Shown here: in pieces, positions 14,551-27,280 of the stretch
How positions within the stretch are numbered: position 1 is the stretch's first letter
Layout: each line of letters begins with the position of its first letter
Assembly: GCF_034190915.1 (NCBI RefSeq)
Contig: NW_026947507.1
Location: forward strand, 28,634,001 to 28,698,000
DNA from: Cavia porcellus
Taxonomy: Eukaryota; Chordata; Mammalia; Rodentia; Caviidae
DNA length: 64,000 nt
Direction: 5' to 3'
Translations under genes and position numbers: made by a program
The notes under the pieces: generated by a model
What the model was told of the DNA's origin: nothing
Database searches by the model: none
Seen by the model: only the letters and a program-made list of their open reading frames with translations

Positions 14551-16104
14551 AAATACACTAATGGGTTTTGAGAGTTTACAGGATACTGGTCTCTTTAATC
14601 TTTTCCCAACATCTTGAATCTCTCTGCTTATGAATTTTATCATAAAATCTTTCACTATGAATTTTTACAAAGAAAATTATCTCTTATACAGTTTTGAAAT
14701 ATCTAGCATCATTTACGAATTAACCAGAAAGTGCTCTTATTTTGCAGTTCATTTTTTAATTTAAGCATTTATAAAATTTTGTATAGTATACATCAAGTTG
14801 TGATAGATACTTTTTTAAATTCTACTTTGGAGAAAGATTTGTGACTGAGTTCTGTGTTGGAGACACGATTCACAACGTAAAATATAGGAACTGTCATTTA
14901 CTTAATAGGTTCATGTGTATATTACTACAAGGAGTTGAAAGATCTTTTTCTTTTTCTGGATTTATTATCTGACATCAGTTACTCCATGAGAGACACATGT
15001 ATATTCATTTTTAGTTTAAATGACTTACATAAATGCATAATTTCATTCCATTTAAGTTGTTTTATATTTAAGAAATTATTCTAAATTTCAGTGAGTTCAT
15101 TTAATTTGCATACATTTAGACTTTATTTCTCAAACAAATGCAGATTTCAGATATCTTGAAAATAGTTTTTGAAATTAAAACTTTGCACGTTTTAGGAACA
15201 AGTTGTCAACATGCATCAAGAAACTTTATATAGTCATATTATGAGCTAATAGCTCTATTTCTAAGGTTTTACAAGAAAATAACAAGAGACATAGGGTGGG
15301 ATAGAAAAATTGATATGTTAAGGATATGTTAAGAGCAATAAGTTTGTCAAAGAAAGACAAAAGCCTTATCCTTTTACACATATATAGAACCTAAAAACAA
15401 TGGCCTCAAAAAGTAAACAGCAGTTCACTGAACACAGAATCCTAGCAAGTTTTGATGGGGCAGCAGGGTCGATCATGTGCATCAAACATAGTCACATGGA
15501 TGAAAAAGATCTAGTACAACAGAACGATGCTAGTTCATAGCACTTTATTAGATATTTTACAAAGAACCAGGGAGAGGAGACTGAGGCTTTGCAATACAAA
15601 GAAATGCCAAATATTTGTGGAAAGAGAAATGCTAATCGTTCTAATTTTTTCATTACACATTGTACACAAGAATCAAATTATCACACTGTATCCCATAAAC
15701 AATTTTGTGTCAATTAAATAATATAATGTCTAAAACCCCATAAAGAGTAAAAAAAATACTTTTTGAAGAAGCACAGAAACTAAAAGTAATCTACTTATTC
15801 TTGACCTAAAATTGATTGTGGGGATTTTTATTGTTATACATCTATATAATGTTCATCATATTGATTCATTCATATTGTCGATATAATACATACATATTAT
15901 AGATACAATAAATTCATGGACAAGATATTTCAGCAACCTGAGAAAATTTTAATTTTATGATATATTACCAAAAAGGATAGCAAATTTTGCTCATGTGACC
16001 TAATCCAAATTATATAAAATACATATTGCAGATAAACATATTAAATATTTTAATTAGCTACCTGTGTTGCTTACATATTTCTCACTTCTTGGACAATTTT
16101 AAAT

Positions 16105-16470
16105 TTCCTCCAAAATTAAAGGAGGAAAGGTTTCCTTAGCTGACAGTCTGTGGAGTTTTCAGCACATAATCAGTTCACTCCAAAGCAAGGTTGCAATAGC
16201 AAAGAGACAGCAGTTCATGGCAGCAGAAAGTAGAAAAAGCAACCAGAGCAAAATGGGAGGAGAGAGAAAGAAAACCTCTTTCCCTTGCATATTGTATATG
16301 TATGCTACCTGCTATAGAGTGGATGTAGCACTCACACCCATTGTCTTCTGTGGCTTTCTCCTCGTAGTCCCAGCATTGGATCACTGATCAATCTTAAACT
16401 CTAGAAGCCCAATCCATGAATGCATGAGGCTTTAGGGAACATCTAAACACAAACGATAACACTACCTATT
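16105..16470 (+). repeat. URR1-like interspersed repeat
   Basis: 'aggaggaaaggtttccttagc', 'ttcatggcagcagaaag', 'ggaggagagagaaag', 'gatcactgatcaa' and 'gaggctttagggaacatctaaacacaaacgataacac' follow the family order. The element is diverged. Confidence 0.5.
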
Positions 16471-17269
16471 TATAACAGTGTTAAATATATTCTTATATGT
16501 ATTCTTATTAATATACATTTTAAATATATAGTCACAAAATTGGCTTGTTTTAATCAATAAAAATAGATTTTTAATGACATAAGAATAGCATTAAAAATTC
16601 TCCTCATTCATAAAATGCAAAATAGAAATTAAAGTGGTCTTTGAATTATGGAATTAGAAGATCATTATGAAAGATTGGACTCTATAAAAAGGAAATACTT
16701 ATTGCAGATGGGGAAATATTTTTATTAATCAACAATGATAAGGATTGATGGAGTTTTATTTATTAACCTCAAAGAAAATCAAAGACTCAGAAAAATTTAT
16801 TTAGCAGTACTTAGTGTGTGTTTGGGGGGGAGAAGATTACCAAATCATTTCTGGTACTTTCTGAACTAAGTTTCACTGAGGTTATTTAAATTACTATGTA
16901 GTATACTACTTCATACCATTTTTCGTTATGCAAATTCATGATATTCTAATACCTAGAAAGAATGAATGTTGTGAAAGCTTTTATTAAAACTTAGTGTTTA
17001 AGTCAAGTAGAGATGAGTAAGTTGGAATAAACTTTTAAATATTTCTCAATAACACAAGTACTGTGTGATCTCTGTTGCTGAGTTGAACATTCTCAGGATC
17101 TGCTCTGTCTGGAACTTTAACTTTACATTCAAGCTTCTTAATTATATAATACAGTCTTAACTCATTTATCCAGACATCAGTATTCATTCTTTAATAAGTG
17201 AGTACTCTGAATAATCACACTGAAGCATCTTATAATGCATCTTAAGCCATTTGAATTTTTAAAACTTAA

Positions 17270-17640
17270 TACTACAGACTAAGTGGTTTATGAACAACAG
17301 AAACTGAAAATTTATTTCTCTTGTTTCTAGACAGTGAGAGTAAGGAATAAGTTCAAGGAAAATATCAGCAGATTTAGTTTCTGCCAAGCTGTGTTTCCAG
17401 GTCCATTTTATGTGATCATTTTTATGCTATCTTCGGATGATGGAGAGTTGTGAAATCTTCCTGTAGTCTTCTGACTGTGGGAGTACATCTCAACCCTGAA
17501 GGATGTGTCCTGGGCCTCACCATTTCTCCAAATTCCAGCTCCTACTACCACAACACAGCACAACACAACATTGGGATTTTTATTTGAACATATGAATTTT
17601 AAGGGAATGTAAACAGCACAGTGTGAGTAAATTGAGGGCA
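17270..17640 (+). repeat. Old interspersed repeat, related to 9840-10235
   Basis: Starts 'actacagactaagtggtttatgaacaacagaaactg', the same opening as the repeat at 9840. The right limit is uncertain. Confidence 0.35.
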
Positions 17641-17807
17641 TTTTAAATTTGTGTAAAATGGAGACTTTTAATATCTCTTAACATATAAGATTAGGTAAAA
17701 ACTTGGGATCAAAGATGTTTATCAACATTAAACACAAAATACAAAGAAAAATTAATAGTTACCATTAATAAATTCTTAGTTTTATTGTCATAAAATACAA
17801 GAATTTC

Positions 17808-17935
17808 ACGAGGTGGCGCATGCCTATAATCTCAGCACTTGAAACACTGAAGCAGAAGGATTACTGTAAATCCAAGACCAGCCTGGTATGTGTAGTGAAA
17901 TACAGAGTAACCAGCTGTCTAGAAAAGCCAAACTA
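17808..17935 (+). mobile_element. B1-like SINE (7SL-derived)
   Basis: 'gaggtggcgcatgcctataatctcagcacttg', then 'ccaagaccagcctggtatgtg'. These are the conserved blocks of B1/Alu-type SINEs, in + orientation. A diverged copy. Confidence 0.75.
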
Positions 17936-18300
17936 ACTTACTAAATTAATAAATAGACTTGGATCATTTTTACACTTATATTTAAAATATTTGAGTTTCA
18001 AGAAATGTGTAACTTGAAGTTTCTACTTTGGCATGAATTTCTGCTTTAATAAATGACATCAGATAAATTATTGACATTTTTTTAATTAAATGAGTTAATT
18101 GTTGCCAAAAAAGCCTAAAAATTATAAAATATTTTCAAAAGTTTTACGTGTAAAATATTGTTTTAATAAATGCTGGATTTGGAGCCTCCAGAGACAAGAT
18201 GATCTGAACTTATGGCTGATATGGATGTGTCCTTGAAATGTGTCCAGTTCTCATTATACTTGATTATATCTGAATAATGAATGTTAAAAATCTTAGATGT

Positions 18301-18539
18301 GAACATAGGTAACCTTGTTCATCTTATTACTCATATATTTCACTGACATATTTGTGGGGAAATGATGCTATTTTATCAAAGTAGCAATTATTTGAATTAT
18401 GAGCATCAGATTTGTGACTAAATACTTAATATTTGAACAAAGAATATAAATTCTGTATACTAAAATGTGGTATAATAGAAGTTAATACCTCAAGGTTAGA
18501 TTAATGAATATGATCTATGAGTGTTAATTCACCTTGATT
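18301..18539 (+). repeat. Inverted duplication, left arm
   Basis: This 239-bp segment is the reverse complement of 20354-20592. I count about seven differences (five substitutions, two single-base indels). The arms are not a repeat family I recognise, and similarity stops sharply at both ends. Confidence 0.9.
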
Positions 18540-18569
18540 AGAGTTCAATGATTTTGATCCTTGGGACTA

Positions 18570-18890
18570 AATGCCTGTTATGCACAATGCAAAGGAAAAA
18601 GAATTTACTTTGGCTCACAGTTTCAGAGGCTTCAGCCCATAGTTGGCTGGGTCTAAGCCAGAAATATCATGGTGGAAGGCCCTGGAGGAGGCAAGCTGGC
18701 ACCTCACAGCAGCCAGGGACCAGCAAAAGCAAGGAAAAAGTCAGAAACAGAAAAGGGCCGATTCCTTCAGTGACCTGCTTCCTCCAAACAGCCTGATGAA
18801 GTTAGTGCTCTAAGATCTAATAACCTCCACAACCCTGGACATGTGAACATTGGAGCCTTTTGGGAGTCTTCTCGATCCCTATCATATCTC
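18570..18890 (+). repeat. URR1-like interspersed repeat
   Basis: One of the better-preserved copies: 'ttactttggctcacagtttcagaggcttcag', 'atatcatggtggaaggc', 'tgacctgcttcctccaaacag', 'cttttgggag'. It lies between the two arms of the inverted duplication, just right of the left arm. Confidence 0.6.
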
Positions 18891-20001
18891 CCATATAATG
18901 TGCATTTAGTTGTAAACCAGTCTTTTCTATAAAAGAGATTTGAAGGGTGGAGGCTGGATAATACTCTAGAACTGGTTTTCTAAATTAAATGAACACTCAA
19001 CCTTATCTCCCACATTCAGTGAAACGCTCAACCTCACCGCCCTCCGTTACTGCTTCTTGTTCCCTGGTCGTAAATGTGATCGTTTTGAAGTATTGCAGGT
19101 TCTTCCCTCCACGTCATTAGCTATTTCATGAAAGGCCTAATATGTTCAAATACTATCTTTTTTCTGCCTTGATAAATGGCAATACACATTACTTTCCTCT
19201 CACTTTACGATATTGTCATAAGACCTTTCTTAATTTTCACTGATCACTCCCGTTATTTACAAGCAACATTTTATTAGCAAAGTAACCTAGAATGTTCTTT
19301 CAGTCTCAAATTCCACAAGGAGTACCTCATACCTCATTTTTGTAAAATGAAGTCATTTGCATTGCCTTTCATGTCTTCGCTTTCAACTCTGATTCTTGAG
19401 GCTGAAGTTACTGCCAAAATTGATAGTAATTACATTATATTCTCTAATCACTAAGTGAATCAAATTTCAAATGAAGAGTTTGAATTCAAATTTAGAATTT
19501 CATGATCATGGAAATATTGTTGACAGAAAAGTAAGAATTTATGTTACAATTAGATACATTTTCCTGTCTTAGTTGAATTATATCATCTTCAATATTAAAT
19601 TTCATTCTTGCTGTTATTATATGCACAGGCTTTTATAAGCTGTCAATAAGATCCTGTTTGCTAAATCACAGTCTCCTCACTATTCATTAAACATATTTCT
19701 CCCTGAGCTTGAAAACATCTTACTTGGTCTTTCTGACCTACACTTCCAGTATGAGTTCTTTACTGAAGTTTTCTTAACTGAATTCCCTTTTTGGAAATTT
19801 CCTATTTCCTATTCCTTAGTCATTTTTAAACTTTGACTGCAGCTGATTTTCACGATGCCTTGAAATGTGAAATCTATGATTTCTTCCACAGCTAGACAAG
19901 CCTTTATGCTGTGCATTTGCTGGTTGAATAGATGTGGAAAGTTATATTGAAATTTATTTTCCTTAACACACTGAACATTTGCCTCATTACCTCCTTTAAT
20001 C

Positions 20002-20026
20002 TTTTTTTTTTTTTTTTTTTTTTTTT
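20002..20026. repeat. Poly(T) tract
   Basis: About 25 consecutive T, possibly the reversed tail of a retroposon that I cannot otherwise identify. Confidence 0.9.
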
Positions 20027-20305
20027 AACAAGTGATTACTGGGCAACCAAGCTCTTTGTTGCCTAGTGTAGGTAACTTTTAATTTGTTACTATTTATGTT
20101 TTTCCTCATGAAAACTACTGCTATCTTTTAACATTTTATAACAGAAAGTTTAAAAGATTTCATGTGTGTATACATATAGAAACATAGGTCTTCAAACCTC
20201 TATGCCAGATGGTAGACTTAGCTGATCTTTCTCTTATCTCCCATTTTTGAGATAAGAGATCTACTTTATTCTGTATAGTAGAATTTTTTGGCTTTTTCAG
20301 TGCTC

Positions 20306-20308
<3 letters not shown>

Positions 20309-20353
<45 letters not shown>
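20309..20353. repeat. (AT)n microsatellite, left part
   Basis: About 22 AT units that abut the right arm of the inverted duplication. A second AT tract follows the arm at about 20607-20629. Confidence 0.95.
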
Positions 20354-20356
<3 letters not shown>

Positions 20357-20592
20357 CAATGTGAATTAACACTTATAGATCATATTCATAATCTAACCTT
20401 GAGGTTTTAACTTCTATTATACCACATTTTAGTATACAGAATTTATATTCTTTGTTCAAATATTAAGTATTTAGTCACAAATCTGATGCTCATAATTCAA
20501 ATAATTGCTACTTTGATAAAATAGCATCATTTCCCCACAAATATGTCAGTGAAATATGTGAGTAATAAAGATGAACAAGGATACCTATGTTC
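20354..20592 (-). repeat. Inverted duplication, right arm
   Basis: Reverse-complement copy of 18301-18539. It is bounded on the left by an AT-dinucleotide tract and on the right, after about 14 bp, by another, so it appears to interrupt a single microsatellite. Confidence 0.9.
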
Positions 20593-20606
20593 ATATGTGT
20601 ATACGT

Positions 20607-20629
20607 ATATATATATATATATATATATA
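20607..20629. repeat. (AT)n microsatellite, right part
   Basis: About 11 AT units, followed by a short AC-rich stretch. Confidence 0.95.
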
Positions 20630-21689
20630 CACTCACACATACACATGTAATTCTTAATTTACAAGAGATACTGTTTTTCACTCATTAGTTGCTTTCTTTA
20701 ACAAAATATTCTAGTTAATAATTTCACATAATTGAAGAATTTTAGTGTCAAATTCAACTTTTATTCGATTTTAATGTAACTCATTTTATTATAAAAGTAT
20801 AATATGATATCGTGTTAACTATTTCTGACTACATATAAGGTTCGAGTCATAAGTGCCAAAGATTTATTTAGTTTTCTTCTAGTTGTAAATATTAGGGCAT
20901 TTCATTTTGTTATAGCTATATCGTTTTTATTCTTTTTTATTAGAAAAACATATTAATCCTTCCCCTAACCTTTCAAGCTTGATTTAAAATCAAATGTAAA
21001 GCCTCAGTAAGTGTATTTCTTGCTAAATGAATGTAAATTATTATTTCTAGAAAAGTAAATTCATGTAATATAACTGTTAGAAAAATGAGAGTAAAATATA
21101 TCAATTGAGTTCTGGAAAAGAGCAGCAGCAAATCACATTTATTGTTCATGCAGAGCAGAAGACCCTTGCCAAGATGTTGATTTAAATAGGGAATACCAGG
21201 CTAAAGTGTAAATATTTACATTTGGAGAAATTATTGTCTTACCACTTACTTCATGCTTGATCTTGGCTAAAAGTTCAAGAAGCAATCGCCAGTCAGCTTC
21301 ACGCAATTGAATTTATCAATAAAAATGATTATTTTGCTTGTCCTATAGTTAACTTTTTTTTAATGAAATGAGAGATGAATTCTGTTACTTGCTTTGTCTC
21401 TGGCCAGGAGTCTTCACACCTACTCCTCCCTTCACTTACATTTGGCACACAGCGTGCACTCTGAAATTGCACTTACTGTCTTCATAGAAATTCCCTTCGC
21501 TTCTTCTCTTACAATTTTCATTTTCTCTTATCAGTCATTTTCTTTCATGTTTTTTTTTTCTCTGCTGTATCACATCCTTTGGGAGCTCTTTGGAAAGAAA
21601 GATTGTATGGATGGTCAGTTTTAGATTTTGTACAATTAAAAATCACTTCAGCATTCCCTGGCACCTGATTGTCACGGACACAGGAATTT

Positions 21690-22835
21690 TACAATTCTGC
21701 AGTGAAGTTTTCATTGTCCTGCTACCACTGATGGTGTTGTTGTACTTTGGATCAGAATTAATTTGTATTGAAGAATTGTCCCTAACTCTGTGATGGGGCT
21801 TTTGCAAGAAGATTGGATCGTGAGGACCCTAACTTCAAAAGAAACCCACTGACGTCTCTCTAATTTGATGCTCTTTTGAAGATGATGAAAACGTAGAAAG
21901 TGGAGCCCAGTTAGGTCTGTGAGTAGTGGTGTTGTTCTTTCAACACTTAACTTATTCCTGGCCTCTTCTTCTCTAGCTCTTATTCTTTCTGCTTCCAGGT
22001 TCACACAAGGTGAGATATCTTTTTTTCATATTTTATTATTAGTTCATCTTTGCAGTACATGAGTACATTCACCACGGAAGATGTGTATCAATATGTGGCA
22101 CTCCTAAATTCATTTTTGTTCTTTCTCCTTCTTTCCCTCCAACCTTCTTTCCCTCCACATCAATAAAAGCTCTATTTCTAGTTTTTTCTTTCAATTCTTT
22201 TTTGCCTTTAAATTCCTTTAAATCCTCCCCCATCTCTTATTCCTCTTCCAGTTTGAACACCTTCTTTCTACTCCTTAATATCTCTGTCTCTCTCTCATTC
22301 TGTGCCTTATTCATACTTTGGATTTCCTATACTAATCAGGGAAAGTGATATTTAAACTTGTGTGCCTGTTTTATTTCACTTAAAATTATAGTCTCAAGGT
22401 ACGTACATTCATCTTAAAAATGCCTAAAGCTTATCCTTATTTATGGCAGAGTTGTACTCCATTATATATAAATACTATATTTGCTTTATCCATTCATCTG
22501 TTGATAGATGAACATACAGGCTGTTGTCAATATTCAGCAGTTATGAACTGTGCTGCCATAAACATGAGTATGCATGTATCACTGTACTATGATGTCTTTA
22601 CTTCTTTAGGGAAGATACCTTGGAGGGGAATAGCTGGGCCACATGAAACATTTGGTTTTAGTTTTTTTGAAGAATCTCCATACTTTCTTGTTCCACATTC
22701 TTCTCACCAGCTGTTCAGCCATACCACAAGCCCTGGAGCAATGAAACCAACTGATCCTGTGATAAACCTTTTCTCCTTTAAGTAGGCCCTCTAGCATATT
22801 TTATTGAAGTCACACAAAGCTGATTGAAACAGTTG
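21690..22835 (-). repeat. URR1-like repeat split by an L1 insertion
   Basis: About 21690-22015 matches one half of the URR1-like family in reverse ('ggaccctaacttcaaaag', 'ttattcctggcctcttcttctc', 'gcttccaggttcac'). About 22690-22835 matches the other half ('ccacaagccctggagcaatgaaaccaac', 'aaaccttttctcctttaagta'). The two halves are separated by the L1 at about 22016-22690. Confidence 0.5.
22016..22690 (-). mobile_element. L1 3' end, antisense
   Basis: T-rich start, then sequence shared with the 3' ends of the L1s at 30910 and 46270. It continues with reversed ORF2 3'-end wording: 'ttatggcagagttgtactccattatatataaatac', 'ttcatctgttgatagatgaacatacaggctgttg', 'ggaatagctgggccacatg'. Truncated at its 5' side. 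Confidence 0.75.
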
Positions 22836-23786
22836 CTATTGAAAAATAAGAAGGCAATCTGATTTTTATTTATTTTTTATTTATTCTTATAAATTATTTT
22901 TAACAAAATAATCAACATGGATTTTAATATGGGATGCTTGACAGTGGAGGAACCTGTATCATGGCAACAGACGGAGGAGATAGACCTGCAGGTATAGATC
23001 AAAGGAATTGATTTCTTTATATTTTCAAAATATTTAAAAAACAGTCTTAAATTTGAATGCCATACTTTAACATTAATCTTGCACATGCACTTTATTCTGC
23101 TGTTGTTTACTATGTAGACTGAAATAATATTATTAGCAAATAATATTATATAGAAACAATACAAAAGACTTAAATTCCAAATGTCATTTTCTAATATATG
23201 ACTTTTATACCAAAACACAATAAAATTTTCTAATATATTTAACACTATTTGTTAATGTCAAATGATATGTTAATCATTTTGGTGCTTTAAAATATATAAG
23301 GTTAAACTAAATATAAACTGCTTATATTTCATGCATTTCAGCTTATAATGAGTACATTAATATGGAATTCTAAATTATAAGCATTTAATAGAGTTAATGA
23401 ATAATAAATGTGCAATATTCATTTTGGATTTTCCTAGTTTGAATTTTTCATTTTCCCCTCTAAATTCTAATGTCATACTCATAACCTAAATATTAGGACT
23501 CTGTATGATGTTAACAATAAGAATCTTCAGTAGAAGCTCTTTTTCTTCACAGAGTGGAAGTCAAATTCTACTAAGAACATTCCTATATTAAGTAAAGTGT
23601 TATTTTATATTGAATCTTATTAAGTCTCAAGGATAAATTCAATTTTCTATTTAAAAAATGATTAGTTTGATTTTTTTTTTCTTTTAGGCACTGTTACTGT
23701 TCAGGTTGATGGAACAGTTTGAGAAAGAGAACTGGCATCCTGGTGAATTATAATGAAGTATTTATGTTGTTTCTCTTTGCTTTTAG

Positions 23787-23906
23787 CATGCAGTGACCTG
23801 GAGTTCAGAGAAGTGGCAAACAGATTACGGGACTGGTTCAAAGCTCTTCACGAAAGTGGAAGCCAAAACAAGAAGACCAAATCGCTACTGAGGCCTGAAA
23901 GAAGCA
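23787..23906 (+). CDS. SPOCK3: SPOCK3 coding exon, start of the SPARC extracellular calcium-binding domain
   Basis: The exon is 120 bp, in the frame that reads CSDLEFREVANRLRDWF and then FKALHESGSQNKK. This is the opening helix of the extracellular calcium-binding (EC) domain of SPARC-family proteins, in its testican form. The acceptor is a T-rich tract with TTTTAG ending at 23786. The donor is GTAAGA at 23907. The exon starts two bases into a codon and leaves one base over, and that base plus GA from the next exon makes an Arg codon. The protein is secreted and acts in the extracellular matrix. The lysine-rich linker after the helix precedes the EF-hand part of the domain. No frameshift or stop interrupts it. 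Confidence 0.93.
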
Positions 23907-26889
23907 GTAAGATGTTTAAATTGATAAAATTTATTTTCTTGGAGATGAAATTTTGCATGTAAGGAATTGCTCAGAAGAAAACACTATTTCCGTGTTTATT
24001 CCTTACTTAGATGTTAAACAAAGATCAGAACATTGTGCTTTCTTCCACGCATTGCAGTAGTATTTTGCAAGGAAATAAAGCATCAGTGGAAACTGATTCA
24101 TGGAAAAAGAAATGTTTCCTCAGAGAACATTTAAATTCCAGTTAAAATTTCAGACATGAATATTTTTCATTATTTTTTCAAGGCAGTAAAAAGTAGAATG
24201 ATAGGAATAATAGTAAAATTTTTGAAATAAATATTTTGGTTCATATTCTTAGAAAACACACTTAGTCTTCCCTGATTGTTAAAATGTTTTAGATTGAGTT
24301 TTCATATATCTTTATTTGGCTCTGTATATAATGGATGTGTGAACAATAAAAATGCCTGCAAATGAAATAAGTGATGCACTGAATATAAATAAAAGAGCTA
24401 TAAATTCTTAATATATTCTTTCATAATCTGTACGATGGTCTCATTTTTTATTTCCTTAGAAATATACACTGCAAACTATAATAGGTTACTTGTTATGAGT
24501 AATTTTATAAACTTTACATTTTATATTCATTCACACAAAATCTGTTTTATACTTAATTGATAGAAAAATAATGTTGATCCATGGTTTAATCTTTTAAAGA
24601 TCAAAATACTTCCTCTAAAAAAGAAAAAGAAGGTAAATTGGCAGCATTAAAGTATATGCCACATCTTTTGCCTGACAGAGGAACCCCAGTGGTGTGGCCT
24701 TCATTGTTTGGCAGAGTGTCATGATCATCCAGTGTCATTTGCAAATCTCAAAATGCAATATTTAATAAAATTGAATGCTAAACACAATCATCTACACTTT
24801 GTATTTCCTAAAATGTTTTCTGGGGTTTTTTTCTCAATTAAATTTGCCATAATCTTTTTTAATATTATGAATTTTACATATATCATAAAATAGTTGAATA
24901 TATTAATACAATTAAACTATTAGCTTTAGATATAAAGATATTCTTTGAATGTGTAATGAATATATACATATATTTTTCTTTTTCTTCTCATGAATTTTAG
25001 AGTGAAATTTTAGTACTTTCCTAATGCTTTAAAAATGTTTCTCATGTTTGTCTTTAAATTTATTGATCAAATTATTGGCAGCTGTGCTTGTTTATGCCTT
25101 TCAGCCTGGACTTATTTCAGAGTGATGATAATAATTAAGTGAATTTTCTTCTGGTCCTTAAGAAAATTCATAGAGAATGAAAAATTCCTTATAGAATATT
25201 GATTTTTAAAATATTCACAAATTTCATATTCACCCTTGTGTCTCCATTAATCATACTTAAAATACCATGCTCTCAAGTTTGTTCTTTCATTTTGATTTCA
25301 AACTAATTTCCCAAGTAAATTTAGAAGTAGATCAAAAATTAACTTGTTAAGCCTTTACCAAGCTACTTAGTTAATTGTATATTTTCATGGCATCTCATTT
25401 TCTAGGCTTTTGTTTCAAGAAATACCATGAAATTCCCTTAAACAATGGAAGATTATAGAAGCTCCTTTGGAGTTCTTTATCATTACGTTGCACAGGAAAA
25501 TGTGGGTTTCAGGGTTATCTGTACTCTTTCAAGTAGCTAGTAGGCTACATAAATTTGCAGAGGAGATCATCCTCTAGAACGCATGGAACAATTTCATAGA
25601 CAAGAAGTGGTTGGCTCACTTCCTCAGGTCTGAACACTCTCAGGGTGAATCTTTCCCCTAACACCATCATATTTAGTATAATGCACTCTCCAACGTCATA
25701 CTACCCATCTCCTTGTTTTTATCTTTCCTTAAATGTTAGCACAGTGATGATCTACTTATGTATTTTATATTCTCTCCCAGTAGATTACTTTAAACTCAAT
25801 GAAGTTAGTGAGTGTTACTCATCATTGTATTGCTAGAGCCTGAGTCAAAATTTTAGCACATAGTATTCATGTAACAGAAATGAATAGAATTAATGAATGA
25901 ATGATGCTAAGAACCTATCAGTGTACTACATTGTGTAGCTATACTGTAAGTAAATCAATCAGTGCCTTAAGAATAAGAGTATATACTGTACCCATTATTG
26001 TATCCATTTAAATGAAAGCTTCAATCTGTAATGTTTGTTTCTATGAAAAATAATTCCAAGTATTAGAAATAATGGGACCAAATGTACATGCATTTTAAAT
26101 TGGAAATGATGGTAAGTGTTGCCAGATTGCTTTGTAAAAGCTTTAGTGTACTTCTAATTTCTGACTGCAAGGTATAGTACTAACTTTTGATTGATCCTCA
26201 ACCAGCTAAAAGTAATGCAACTTTTTTTAACTTTCCCATAGTTCTGTGTTGCTATATTTCCCTTTACATTTAATATGTACTTCTTTGCAGTGAACTTGAG
26301 TAGAATATTAGGTGAAAATATTTGTGTTGTGAAGAAAAGCTCTTCATAAAGTATGTCTATCAATCTTTTTAGTAATGAAAGAATCAAATTGATGCTTTTA
26401 TTGCAATTATAGTTATTCAGAACTTTCTAGCATTTTTGGCAGTTTTTGCTTCAAGTGTTTATTGTTCACAACATAAGCATTTATCTCTGTGCTGTTAAAA
26501 AACGTCCTGTGTATAATTTTATTTGGTTCATTTTTTACACTCTACCCTACTAAAGCTTTCTAGCACAGAGTTTACTCTATTTGATAGTAGTTTTGTATTT
26601 CTATATACCATTTGTATTTCTACATCACACTTTCCTAGTATCCTTGTTACTATTTATTGTTCATTTTCTTTATTAATTGTATTTAATTCCCTCTCTCTTA
26701 TCAACAACCAGAGTTGGGTTTTTGAATGAGATTGTTTCATAGGACACCAAACAGAAGATGGGCATTATTTTTGAATTAAAGATATAAAGAAATCAAAATA
26801 AAGCACAGAAAAATACACTATTTTTAAATGTTTTCCTTTTAAGTATAAAAGTTCTTTAAATTTGCTTTCTTTGAGTTACTTTTCTTATT

Positions 26890-27280
26890 ACTGAGACAAT
26901 CCTTGACACTCAAGTTAAGGGAGAAAAGGTTTATTTATCTCCTGGTTTGTAGAGGTTTCAGGCCAAGTGAGGGTAGCATTGCACACAAGCATCACAGAGG
27001 AGAAATAGTTCATGATGGGAAGAAGGTAGAAAAGCAAGTAAAGGACCTTAGTAATTCTTTCCTTCCCCTTTACATTCACTCCAGACTATCAGGATTAGAG
27101 CAGGTGCCAAATCAATCAGTGGACTAATTTAGTGATTGCGGACCCTGAATCCTAGCAATTGTAATCTTAGCGTTGCAACATTAATCACACACACTGGGTC
27201 CGGTCACCTGTAAAAAAGTGCCACCATCTATGACTGCACAAGGCTTTCAAGAGACATCTAAAGTCAAGCCATAACACTTG
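26890..27280 (+). repeat. URR1-like interspersed repeat
   Basis: 'aaggtttatttatctcctggtttgtagaggtttcagg', 'agttcatgatgggaagaagg', 'ggctttcaagagacatctaaagtcaagccataacac'. A diverged copy in + orientation. Confidence 0.5.

Larger units (their letters stand above)
1..23786 (+). other. SPOCK3: SPOCK3 intron upstream of the first visible exon
   Basis: This is AT-rich intronic sequence ending in a pyrimidine-rich tract and AG at 23785-23786. The open frames inside it are short, lack family motifs and fall in repeats or low-complexity DNA. Recognisable contents are listed separately: L1, ID, URR1-like, MaLR-type LTR, microsatellites and an inverted duplication. I see nothing definite in about 1-860, 1410-3430, 10300-14160, 14560-16100 and 22840-23780. 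A stretch at about 7560-9300 is richer in GC than its surroundings and may be the 5' part of the adjacent L1 or another old repeat; I could not classify it. Confidence 0.75.

Noticed and set aside
22420..22785. 121-codon + strand frame
   Set aside because: It lies in the antisense strand of an L1 3' end and a URR1-like repeat.
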